Shown in pieces: positions 1 to 6,173 of a stretch of 12,174 nucleotides of DNA (within the stretch, counting starts at the first letter, position 1; every line of letters begins with the position of its first letter). The DNA comes from CAZKNF01 sp964554105 (lineage in GTDB: Bacteria; Bacteroidota; Rhodothermia; Rhodothermales; VXPQ01). The notes below the pieces were generated by a model. It was not told where the DNA came from and searched no databases. It saw only the letters and a list, made by a program, of their open reading frames with translations. Position numbers and translations under genes: made by a program. The stretch is from positions 1-12,174 of the forward strand of contig CAZKNF010000088.1 in assembly GCA_964554105.1 (NCBI GenBank), read 5' to 3'.

Positions 1-53
1 TGCCGGCGCGCCTGCACCTGGAGAGATCCGGGCTCTGGGAACGGCTGCGGTAA
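1..53 (+). CDS. Possible C-terminal end of an unidentified gene (partial)
   Basis: The frame beginning at base 3 is open from the window edge and ends in TAA at 51-53. It reads PARLHLERSGLWERLR, which has the charged, Leu-rich look of a helical protein C-terminus. It would converge on the stop of the minus-strand gene ending at 80, leaving 26 bp between them. With only 16 residues the family cannot be named, and an open frame this short could be chance, so this is a weak call resting on composition and layout. Confidence 0.3.
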   Translation, partial: PARLHLERSGLWERLR

Positions 54-79
54 TCCTCGCTTGCTCTGCGAAGTCGATC

Positions 80-1921
80 TCATCGGCTGCCTTCGTGCTC
101 ATAAATTCGGACATAATCGACGTAATATCGCTGCGGGAAGATGGAATCGTCGATGCCTTGCTGCCCGCCCCACGCACCGCCGATCGCGGCATTCAGGATG
201 AGGTAATGCGGCTGGTCGAACGGCCACTCGTCGACCTCGCCGCCTGTGTTGGTGAACGTGAAATGTTTCCGATCGTCGACGAAGAAGTCGATGCGGTCTT
301 CATGCCACTCGATGGCGTAGACGTGAAAATCCGCGTGCGGATCTTCAACGATGATGCTGGACCCCTTTGCCGTACCGTCGACGTGATTGAATGCGTCGGT
401 ATGCACGTATGCGTGGATGCGGTTCGGCTCGAAGCCGACATTCTCCATTATGTCGATCTCGCCGCACTCCGGCCAGCCAACCTCCGAGATGTTCGTGCCA
501 AGCATCCAGATGGCCGGCCACATGCCGCGGCCGGTAGGTAGCTTCGCGCGGACTTCGACCCGGCCGTAGCGCCAATCCGCCCGCCCTCGGGTCGTGACGC
601 TCGCCGACGTGTACTCGGCATCCTCATACACCTCCTTTCTTGCCTCGATCACCAGCGCTCCGTCTTCTACGCGGGCATTCTCGGGGCGGGCTCGCGTGTA
701 ATACTGCGATTCATCGTTGCGAATGAAGCCCTCTTCGTACGTCCATTTCGAGGAATCCGGCAGTCCCTCATCCTCGAACTCGTCGGACCAGACGAGCGTC
801 CACCGTTCTTCGGATGCGTCAGGCAGCCAATCCGGCTCGCCAATTAGTTTCGGATCGACAATAACGTGCCGGATGCGCTCGCGCCGCCAGGTGTACGTTA
901 CATGCAGGAGCTCGTCCTCCGTCTGGATGATCGCGGGATAGGAGAACTCACCCTGTCCCTCCTCCAGCACCAGCGGCTCGCTCCAGCTCGCCCCGTCGTC
1001 GTCGGAGACAGCAATGTGGATGGGACTGCGCCCGGATTCGGTGTGATTGTAGACAAGTGCGATCCGACCATCCCGCATGCGAACAGCGTCGACGCCGCTG
1101 TTTGGATTTGGCAGATGTGTGGGCACGGCAGGCGTCCAGGTGCGGCCACCGTCGGACGACTGTGATTTCGTGATGCGCCCGATGCGACTGGTCGATCGCA
1201 TCAGCGCGTGCACGGTACCGTCGGTGGACTGCCAGAGCGTCGGCTGAATCACGCCGAATGGTTCCTCGGGGGCGACGATCGGACCGTGCTTGGTCCAGGT
1301 CTGTCCCCCGTCGTCGCTACGCTCCATCCACACGGTCCACGCGCGGTAGGGCGCGTCTGCGGGCGAGTCGCCATCGTATCCGGCCTCGAACGACGTACCG
1401 GCAAGGATGGAGCCATCGGAAAGCTGTATCGGCTTGGACCGGATGGGTCCGGTGAGCCCCGCCGGAAGATACGTCGTCGGTCCCCAGCTGCGACCGGCGT
1501 CGTCAGAGATGCGGTAGGCTCCGATCCACTCCCGCGGGCTCGGACCGACCTTAAAGAAGAGCCAGGTCTCATCCTCCTGCTGCCATAGAACAGGATTCCA
1601 GGTCGGCATCTCGGGGTAGTTCGTCACCGCTTCCGGCTCGGACCACGCCTCCCCCGGTGCCTTCCGCGACACGCGGATCTCCATGTCGTCATTGCCTTCA
1701 TCCGTACCCCCAAACCACGCCGAGACCAGCGTCCCGCCGGGCGTTTCGACAATCGTTGACGCGTGGCTGCTGGGGAACGGCGCGTCCTCGAAAATGAACG
1801 TGCGCGATAGGATGTAATCCGGTAGTCCGTCGAAGTGTGATCGCTGCCCTTCCGCCTCGCACAAGCCGGCAGCTGTGAAGATCATCGCGAGCGTCCACCT
1901 TAGAGTGATGTATCGTACCAT
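80..1921 (-). CDS. Exported two-domain glycan enzyme: sialidase-like BNR propeller fused to GH16 glucanase
   Basis: The 613-residue product starts with a hydrophobic signal-like segment (about residues 5-20), so it is probably exported. Residues about 40-355 match the BNR_2 sialidase-like propeller family. Four Asp-boxes of the form S-x-D-x-G-x-[TS]-W are visible at 139-146, 202-209, 255-262 and 306-313, with family signatures such as SSHASTIVE, TWNPVLW and YTWRRERIRHV. The FRIP/YRIP motif of true sialidases is not seen, so the propeller's substrate is unknown. Residues about 372-612 form a GH16 domain with the catalytic motif E488-I-D490-I-M-E493, the form with an extra Met found in laminarinase-type enzymes. 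E488 is the expected nucleophile and E493 the acid/base, so cleavage of a beta-glucan or related polysaccharide is likely. ATG at 1921 lies 26 bp from the assembly gap, with no clear ribosome site. The fusion looks uninterrupted. Confidence 0.9.
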   Translation of the reverse strand: MVRYITLRWTLAMIFTAAGLCEAEGQRSHFDGLPDYILSRTFIFEDAPFPSSHASTIVETPGGTLVSAWFGGTDEGNDDMEIRVSRKAPGEAWSEPEAVTNYPEMPTWNPVLWQQEDETWLFFKVGPSPREWIGAYRISDDAGRSWGPTTYLPAGLTGPIRSKPIQLSDGSILAGTSFEAGYDGDSPADAPYRAWTVWMERSDDGGQTWTKHGPIVAPEEPFGVIQPTLWQSTDGTVHALMRSTSRIGRITKSQSSDGGRTWTPAVPTHLPNPNSGVDAVRMRDGRIALVYNHTESGRSPIHIAVSDDDGASWSEPLVLEEGQGEFSYPAIIQTEDELLHVTYTWRRERIRHVIVDPKLIGEPDWLPDASEERWTLVWSDEFEDEGLPDSSKWTYEEGFIRNDESQYYTRARPENARVEDGALVIEARKEVYEDAEYTSASVTTRGRADWRYGRVEVRAKLPTGRGMWPAIWMLGTNISEVGWPECGEIDIMENVGFEPNRIHAYVHTDAFNHVDGTAKGSSIIVEDPHADFHVYAIEWHEDRIDFFVDDRKHFTFTNTGGEVDEWPFDQPHYLILNAAIGGAWGGQQGIDDSIFPQRYYVDYVRIYEHEGSR

Positions 1922-1947
1922 GATATTCAGTGATATGGAACATGTGA

Positions 1948-2047
1948 NNNNNNNNNNNNNNNNNNNNNNNNNNNNNNNNNNNNNNNNNNNNNNNNNNNNN
2001 NNNNNNNNNNNNNNNNNNNNNNNNNNNNNNNNNNNNNNNNNNNNNNN
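1948..2047. other. Assembly gap (100 N)
   Basis: Exactly 100 undetermined bases, the usual placeholder for a gap of unknown size. It hides the promoter region of the minus-strand glycosidase and the start of the plus-strand SDR gene. About 190-200 residues of that SDR are missing by comparison with usual NmrA-like lengths. That is more than 100 bases can encode, so the real gap is probably larger. Confidence 0.97.
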
Positions 2048-2346
2048 AAGACTTCACCAGTATGGACGTAGTGCGGCTCTACGAACAGCTTTGCGGCCGA
2101 ACGGCCACCGTCACACACGTACCGCTCGGCATGCTTCGTTTTGCAAGCCGGCTGATGCGGCGGGTGCATCCTGGACTCAGCCAGATTATGCTGGCGGGAG
2201 TATTAGATGATACCGTTGCCCAGCAATTCGACGCCGGACCGATTCAGGAACGATTCGGGTTCGAACTGACCCGGCTGGAGGATTGGGTAGCCGAAACGGT
2301 GAACGTGCTGTCAGACGATTTGGCATCCATGCGTCCGGCAGCATAG
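2048..2346 (+). CDS. NmrA-like SDR-family NAD(P)-binding protein, C-terminal part only
   Basis: The frame is open from the gap edge to TAG at 2344-2346 and gives about 98 residues beginning DFTSMDVVRLYEQLCGR. The pattern 'helix, G-R-x-x-x-V-x-x-V-P-L-G, helix, Q-x-F-D-x-x-P-x-x-x-R-F-G-x-x-x-x-x-L-E-D-W-V' is typical of the C-terminal substrate-domain end of NmrA-like and extended short-chain dehydrogenase/epimerase proteins. The Rossmann domain with the nucleotide-binding motif would lie in the gap, so activity cannot be judged. ATG at 2062 is internal to the domain and unlikely to be the true start. It is separated by 282 bp and a weak hairpin from the next plus-strand operon, so I see no functional link to it. 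Substrate unknown. Confidence 0.7.
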
Positions 2347-2386
2347 ACCGACATCGGTTAGAGCCAGTAACGCTCCGGTGCTGTCT

Positions 2387-2410
2387 CAAGCTGGCGGCAA
2401 CGCCAACTTG
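2387..2410 (+). terminator. Weak hairpin after the SDR gene, possible terminator
   Basis: CAAGCTGGCG and CGCCAACTTG form a 10-bp stem with one C-A mismatch and a GCAA tetraloop, 41 bases after the SDR stop codon. GCAA is a GNRA-type loop, which favours folding as RNA. The following bases (TTACTATCTG) are only moderately T-rich, so this is not a textbook Rho-independent terminator. It may still end the SDR transcript or mark an RNA boundary. Confidence 0.35.
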
Positions 2411-2424
2411 TTACTATCTGCCTG

Positions 2425-2475
2425 TTGCAAAAAAGATGACTGAATCATACCGTTAGTTATATAGTCGAATACGCG
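2425..2475 (+). promoter_or_regulatory. AT-rich patch, candidate promoter of the four-gene operon
   Basis: This is the most AT-rich stretch of the leader, standing out from GC-rich surroundings. It contains TTGCAA at 2425-2430 and TATATA at 2458-2463. Their spacing (27 bases) is too long for a housekeeping -35/-10 pair. At most the TATATA box could serve as a -10 element with a poor or activator-supported -35. No other position upstream of 2629 looks better. Confidence 0.2.
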
Positions 2476-2477
2476 TT

Positions 2478-2503
2478 TTAGGCGCCGATCTTAGGCGGCG
2501 ATC
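2478..2503 (+). repeat. Adjacent 13-bp direct repeat in the operon leader
   Basis: TTAGGCGCCGATC at 2478-2490 is followed immediately by TTAGGCGGCGATC at 2491-2503, differing at one base. Two adjacent copies just downstream of the AT-rich patch could be an operator or a small local duplication. The position, about 125 bases before the first start codon, fits either transcriptional control or leader RNA. Confidence 0.55.
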
Positions 2504-2513
2504 ATGCGGTCGT

Positions 2514-2575
2514 CGGCACGAGAGATGTACATTTCGTAAGCGAACTTCGTTGGTGGCGTCGGCGGACTCGTGCCG
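2514..2575 (+). repeat. 9-bp inverted repeat enclosing a palindrome in the leader
   Basis: CGGCACGAG (2514-2522) is the exact reverse complement of CTCGTGCCG (2567-2575), with 44 bases between them. The 8-bp palindrome ATGTACAT lies at 2525-2532 inside the loop. As RNA this could fold into a long-range stem ending 53 bases before the GTG start at 2629. No known riboswitch class is recognised. It could be a leader structure, a protein-binding site, or chance. Confidence 0.45.
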
Positions 2576-2613
2576 CGTTAATCATCGCAATTCACTTCAC
2601 ATCCAAACATTCT

Positions 2614-2619
2614 GGGAGG
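2614..2619 (+). promoter_or_regulatory. Ribosome binding site fixing the GTG start at 2629
   Basis: GGGAGG lies nine bases before GTG 2629-2631. It is the strongest Shine-Dalgarno match in the leader and decides the start of the first operon gene, which has no ATG near its N-terminus. Confidence 0.7.
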
Positions 2620-2628
2620 TACGTCTCG

Positions 2629-3153
2629 GTGAGCGCATCCGTTGACATTCCGGATAAATATACTATTACGCTCGGCGGAGGGCTTGAACTGGATCCCGTC
2701 GAGATTTCGGGGGATCCGAGCCGCCCGCTCACGACGCTCGTGAAGGGCGACAAGGATGCACCGGTCACGACGCTGATGACCGGTGATTCGGAAAAACCCC
2801 TCGCGACTCTGTTGACCGGCGATCCGGATAAGCCGATTTCGACCCTGCTGACCGGTGATCCTAATAAACCGATGGCGGCGACGATCGAGATGCTGAACAT
2901 CCCGCGCCTGTCGCTCGACGATATTAAGGACCTGCTGACGCCGAAGCTGCGCATCCAAATGCCCAATTATCAGCAGCTCTGTTTCAAGCTGTTCGGTATG
3001 GAGGTCTTCTCGCTATGTCTGAGCGGCGAATCGCAGGTCATCACGCAGCCGTTTCGGCCGAACAAGTACGAGCGGTGCGAGCCCGACTGTCCCGACCTGG
3101 ACGTGCGCCCCTTCCCGGAGGATACGGGCACGCACAGAACCGTGAGCGTCTGA
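2629..3153 (+). CDS. Uncharacterised protein with five 12-residue GD-P repeats and a Cys-containing tail
   Basis: I do not recognise this 174-residue product by name. After a short N-terminal part (1-27), residues 28-87 are five uninterrupted 12-residue repeats with consensus G-D-x-x-[KR]-P-[hydrophobic]-[TSA]-T-L-[hydrophobic]-T. The last unit is degenerate. Such a regular short period suggests a beta-solenoid or another extended stacked fold. Residues about 92-135 alternate short helical and strand-like stretches with C118 and C130. The tail has C150-x3-C154 in a charged Pro/Asp context, possibly metal-binding or redox-active. There is no signal peptide or membrane segment, so it should be cytoplasmic. 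It is first in a four-gene operon with 18 bp to the next gene. A structural or scaffold role is inference. Confidence 0.85.
   Translation: MSASVDIPDKYTITLGGGLELDPVEISGDPSRPLTTLVKGDKDAPVTTLMTGDSEKPLATLLTGDPDKPISTLLTGDPNKPMAATIEMLNIPRLSLDDIKDLLTPKLRIQMPNYQQLCFKLFGMEVFSLCLSGESQVITQPFRPNKYERCEPDCPDLDVRPFPEDTGTHRTVSV
2710..2889 (+). repeat. Five tandem 36-bp coding repeats
   Basis: Five in-frame 36-base units encode residues 28-39, 40-51, 52-63, 64-75 and 76-87 of the first operon gene, with no spacer. The DNA copies have diverged widely at third codon positions while Gly, Asp, Pro and most Thr/Leu positions stay fixed. This points to an old expansion held by selection on the protein rather than a recent slippage product. 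Confidence 0.9.
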
Positions 3154-3171
3154 CCAGGACACGAGGTCGAT

Positions 3172-3987
3172 ATGAAGACCATCACTACACGAGGAACGAG
3201 CGCGCCCGCCGAGAGCGTCGCCGGCCCCAGTGACGCCGTCGTTTTGAGCGGCCCACCATACGCGCTACACGGACGGCTCTCGCTTCGAAATCAGACAGAC
3301 GAAAAGGTCTACGTACGGGATGTCGCCCTGCGCGCGGCAAAGGGAAAGAAGTCCGCCCAGTTTAAAGATATCGGTGCCGATCGACTGACGGTCCGAGCTC
3401 GCCTGGCCGGCAGGGAGTCGCGGATGCATGACGTTCATTTTGCTCTGGGAGCACAAACTCCGCCGGGCACATACGAGGCTGTGATGTCCGTCGGAGGGAA
3501 GGACGTCGCCCTTCAGATGATCGTCCATTCCGTCGTGGATGTCGAGCTGTCGCCGCGCCGGCTGTATTTCGTCGGGGTGCAGCCCGGTCGGACGCACACG
3601 GCCGAGGTGCTGCTCCTGAACCGCGGTAACGTGCCTGTGGTGGTGCCGTCGGTTCGACACGGTACGACGATGGACCTCGATCTCGTCTGCCGCAGTGTCG
3701 CGCAGGCGATCCGCAGCCATGGAGAAGAGGGTTCGGAAGCCACGCTCGACGCCGTAGTTCGGAACGTGGCCAATGATCTGGCAGACTGGATAGGATTGTC
3801 GATCGAGAACGCCGGAACCGCCGTAGCCCCGGGAGACGCCACCCTGATGCAGATCTCGATGACCATGCCCGAAGACGTACACACCGACAGGATGTACGAG
3901 GGCGAGATTCGCATCTATGACCAGCACCTTTCCTACCTGATCGTGCCGGAGGCCGATCAAGACGGAGCCCCAGAATCGTCACGCTAG
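3172..3987 (+). CDS. Uncharacterised two-domain beta-sandwich (Ig-like) protein
   Basis: The 271-residue product looks like two Ig-like or NEW3-like beta-sandwich domains. The first (about 22-120) ends in the motif P97-P-G-T-Y101 followed by strands, V-x-x-V-E-L. The second (about 121-260) begins VVDVELSPRRLYFVGVQPGR with an L-L-N-R-G-N-V-P segment, as in CARDB/ASH-type sandwiches. It carries a mostly helical insertion at about 170-208 before returning to strands with M-x-x-P-E-D and Y-E-G-E-I-R-I-Y-D. No catalytic motif, signal peptide or membrane helix is seen. ATG 3172 is preceded by GAGG at 3163-3166. It lies 18 bp after the repeat protein and 29 bp before the next gene. Probable role: protein-protein contacts in a cytoplasmic assembly (inference). 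Confidence 0.85.
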   Translation: MKTITTRGTSAPAESVAGPSDAVVLSGPPYALHGRLSLRNQTDEKVYVRDVALRAAKGKKSAQFKDIGADRLTVRARLAGRESRMHDVHFALGAQTPPGTYEAVMSVGGKDVALQMIVHSVVDVELSPRRLYFVGVQPGRTHTAEVLLLNRGNVPVVVPSVRHGTTMDLDLVCRSVAQAIRSHGEEGSEATLDAVVRNVANDLADWIGLSIENAGTAVAPGDATLMQISMTMPEDVHTDRMYEGEIRIYDQHLSYLIVPEADQDGAPESSR

Positions 3988-4016
3988 CAACACACCTATT
4001 CCTACGGGGGAAGGCC

Positions 4017-4694
4017 ATGACGCAACGATCACGCCCTCAAGAGCTTTCGACGTCGATCAAGCAGGCTCAGCAAGTAACCTCGTCGATGTTCTCGGATGTC
4101 GTAGCGAGCAGCCGGCGGATCGGATCGCAGCTCACGACCCTGGCCGACGTGCTCGCGCCGGCGACGCGCGGAACCGGCTCCGGCACGGCCAAGCGCACGG
4201 CCTGCTGTCCACCCGAACTCCTTTGCCCGCCCGCGTGCATGCTGACGATCACCCGGCGTGCGCATCCGGGTGAGGTTATCCTGGTGCCGTTCAAGATTCG
4301 AAATCCGTCCGGAAAGCCTCGAAATTACAAGATCGGCGTACGCCCGATGACGGATGTGCACGGGAATGCAGCGCCCTCGCAACCGACAGTCGATAAGACG
4401 ACGGTGCAGCTCGCTCCACATGAGGCACGGCTCGTCGAAATGCGGCTCGATCTGACGAGCGGCTATCAGACCGGCCAGACCTTCGATACCGAGGTCGTCG
4501 TCAGGGAGAAGAAATACAATCAGAATATCTGCTTCACGCTGCACATCGATCCATTCGCCAACGTACCCACTGCCGAACCGATCGAAGAGGATCGTCTCGA
4601 TGTCCACTTTGTCGGCTGGGATAAGCACTTCTATTGCGAGCCGCACTCCGGACGGGAGGATGTGATAATGCGTCCAGCCGATCCGGAAGGCTAA
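4017..4694 (+). CDS. Uncharacterised protein: phasin-like helix, Cys/Pro cluster and beta-sandwich
   Basis: The 225-residue product has three parts. Residues about 8-47 form a Gln/Ser/Ala-rich amphipathic helix like those of phasin-type granule proteins. Residues 61-74 hold a compact cluster C63-C64-P-P-x3-C70-P-P-x-C74 that could bind a metal or form disulfides. Residues about 75-180 form a beta-sandwich containing H83-P-G-E, then L-A-P-H-E and a strand pair ending in C172. The C-terminal 45 residues are charged, with C207. No signal peptide is present. A purine-rich GGGGGAAGG block (4006-4014) lies just before ATG 4017. A long minus-strand frame overlaps this gene, but the plus reading has the ribosome site, operon position and domain logic. 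Function unknown. Confidence 0.85.
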   Translation: MTQRSRPQELSTSIKQAQQVTSSMFSDVVASSRRIGSQLTTLADVLAPATRGTGSGTAKRTACCPPELLCPPACMLTITRRAHPGEVILVPFKIRNPSGKPRNYKIGVRPMTDVHGNAAPSQPTVDKTTVQLAPHEARLVEMRLDLTSGYQTGQTFDTEVVVREKKYNQNICFTLHIDPFANVPTAEPIEEDRLDVHFVGWDKHFYCEPHSGREDVIMRPADPEG

Positions 4695-4742
4695 ACGCGC
4701 GGTCGCTTGGCAAATTCCCCTCTGTAATTCTGGAATACCACT

Positions 4743-5624
4743 ATGACGGAAAGGAAACAGATCGATGACGACGTGCTGCAGCACCTCCGAGCACTCGTGG
4801 AGAAGTCGCTGGAGGCGAACACTCTGGTAGCTCAGAACAGCGCCGAGGTCCTGAAGCAATTATCGCAGGGTGACGTCGATCTGTCTGAGCTGACTGCGAA
4901 GGGAAACGACGTGTTGAATCGCGCCGTCCGAGAATACGTGCGGCTCAGCTCGGCCCACGCATCTCGGCTGATCGACCTCGGCGTGGATGTTTCGCGAAGC
5001 ATCCTGGCCTCCGTCGATCCCTCGAGGACCGGCGCCGTGACGGCCGCGACAGGCCCGCTCTTCGACCTCGAAGTATCCGGAAAGCCCGGCGCGGTGTGCC
5101 AGACCGCTTTTTATATGGAAAGCGACCGTAGTGAATCCATGTCATCCGCCTTCTCCATGACGCCGGTCGTGGACGCTTCGGGAGCCGAGCAGAAAGGTTT
5201 CGACGTGACGTTTGAGCCGAGGCAGGTTACGATGGAGCCGGGTACGAAAGAGCGCATCGTTCTTCGGATCCAGATTCCGGGATCGGCTGATCCCGGAGCA
5301 TACCACTCCGTGGTCTCACTCGATGCCCGTCCGGAGAAGCGTTTCCGGCTGGTGGTTGGAGTTGATCCACCTGAAGCCGAGACGGAAGGAGACGCGGCTG
5401 AGCTGCCAGGCGCCGAGGATAGTGAGAATGACCAGGAGATGCAGCCTAAGGCCGGCGACGCAGGGGCATCCAAGCAGGGCCGGGCGAGCACCAGCGGAGG
5501 TGCAGCCGACAAGGCTCGCGCCAAGAAACCGGGCACGAAGCCGGTCACGAAATCCGGCAAAAAACCTGGCGGGAAGCCGGCGCGGACTTCGGGAGAAAAG
5601 CCTCCCAAGAAGCCCGGCCGGTAG
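4743..5624 (+). CDS. Phasin-like protein with beta-sandwich and Lys/Pro-rich C-terminal tail
   Basis: The 293-residue product has four segments. Residues 6-92 are long amphipathic helices (V-L-Q-H-L-R-A-L-V-E-K-S-L-E onward) resembling phasins and related granule-surface proteins. Residues about 103-209 are a beta-sandwich with the signature F-E-P-x-x-V-x-M-E-P-G-T ... P184-G-A-Y187. Residues 210-235 are strongly acidic. Residues 256-293 carry 11 Lys, 3 Arg and 7 Pro in 38 positions with KKPG-type repeats, like the nucleic-acid-binding tails of PhaF-type phasins and histone H1-like proteins. The match to phasins is by composition and helix pattern, not a sure family assignment. ATG 4743 has only GGAA at 4732-4735. 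The gene closes the plus operon and stops 12 bp from the convergent SCP2-like gene. A role linking a granule surface to DNA is inference. Confidence 0.85.
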   Translation: MTERKQIDDDVLQHLRALVEKSLEANTLVAQNSAEVLKQLSQGDVDLSELTAKGNDVLNRAVREYVRLSSAHASRLIDLGVDVSRSILASVDPSRTGAVTAATGPLFDLEVSGKPGAVCQTAFYMESDRSESMSSAFSMTPVVDASGAEQKGFDVTFEPRQVTMEPGTKERIVLRIQIPGSADPGAYHSVVSLDARPEKRFRLVVGVDPPEAETEGDAAELPGAEDSENDQEMQPKAGDAGASKQGRASTSGGAADKARAKKPGTKPVTKSGKKPGGKPARTSGEKPPKKPGR

Positions 5625-5636
5625 TTCGACGAGGCC

Positions 5637-6173
5637 TCAGTGCTCGACGTCGATGCGCAGGACCTCCTCTGGGATTCTCGAGATCAGATAGCCGTGACGC
5701 GCCGCCTGCGCCTCGATCGGCCGCACCTCCGTCGTCTCGCCAGGCCAGGTCGCCTCGAATTCTTGGAAGAGCCGACGCAGCGCTGCATCGCGCGGGGCAT
5801 CGGCCAACACGTTCATAACAAGCTGGTACATCGAAAGGAGGTCGTCGAGGCTCCCTCGTACGAAGATGCGGCCGCTAACTAGGGCTCGATCGAGCGTCTC
5901 TTGCCCGGCGATGAGGTCCCGCACGGTAGCCGCGTCGGTGCGAAAGTTCAGCGGCGCATCCTGGTCGGCTGAGGATGTGACCAGTCGATACACGTCCCCT
6001 TCGTCCGCTTCGAGCCGCAGCCGACATCCGTCGAAATCTATCGTGGCGACGCGCCCCGACGTGCTTCGAACGAGAAGATCCCACGTGAAACCTTCCTCTC
6101 TACGCACTACGTCGACGAACCGATGCAGGAAATCGGCGAGACGCTCGCTGCTGCTAGTGGACAAATTCGGCAT
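5637..6173 (-). CDS. SCP2-like lipid carrier protein
   Basis: The 178-residue product fits the sterol-carrier-protein-2 fold. It shows an N-terminal helix (about 8-27), strands with I-D-F-D-G-C, the pattern L-N-F-R-T-D-A-A-T-V-R-D-L-I-A-G near 75-90, and A-L-V-S-G-R-I-F-V-R-G-S-L-D-D-L near 97-112. In SCP2 that last segment lines the lipid-binding tunnel. Such proteins bind hydrophobic molecules without catalysis, and here it could hold or present the prenyl product. The start is placed at ATG 6173 rather than an upstream in-frame TTG at 6194, because GGAGGG (6187-6182 on this strand) sits eight bases before it. It overlaps the end of the upstream CrtC-like gene by 20 bp, so the two are translationally coupled. 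About 40 residues after the domain are of unknown use. Confidence 0.8.
   Translation of the reverse strand: MPNLSTSSSERLADFLHRFVDVVRREEGFTWDLLVRSTSGRVATIDFDGCRLRLEADEGDVYRLVTSSADQDAPLNFRTDAATVRDLIAGQETLDRALVSGRIFVRGSLDDLLSMYQLVMNVLADAPRDAALRRLFQEFEATWPGETTEVRPIEAQAARHGYLISRIPEEVLRIDVEH

Noticed and set aside
80..1921. True exo-alpha-sialidase
   Set aside because: Asp-boxes are present but the FRIP/YRIP motif is not seen, so only the fold, not sialidase activity, is supported.
2514..2575. Insertion sequence or miniature transposon ends
   Set aside because: The inverted repeat is only 9 bp, the element would be 62 bp, and no target-site duplication is visible.
2710..2889. CRISPR array
   Set aside because: The 36-bp units have no spacers, are in frame within a coding gene and diverge between copies.
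2592..2966. Minus-strand open frame with repeated Ser/Pro segments
   Set aside because: The repeats are only the antisense image of the 36-bp coding repeats. The plus strand has GGGAGG and a GTG start.
3265..3960. Minus-strand open frame of 231 residues inside the 3172-3987 gene
   Set aside because: His/Arg-rich composition without motifs and no ribosome site. The plus reading has an operon position and beta-sandwich pattern.
4029..4859. Long minus-strand open frame (276 residues) opposite two plus-strand genes
   Set aside because: It spans the junction of two genes with good domain content, the upstream of which has a purine-rich ribosome site. Its product shows no family features, and it arises from the GC-rich codon pattern of the opposite strand.
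5591..5606. GGGAG...CTCCC hairpin as terminator of the plus operon
   Set aside because: It is a 5-bp stem inside the Lys-rich coding tail with no T-tract on either side.
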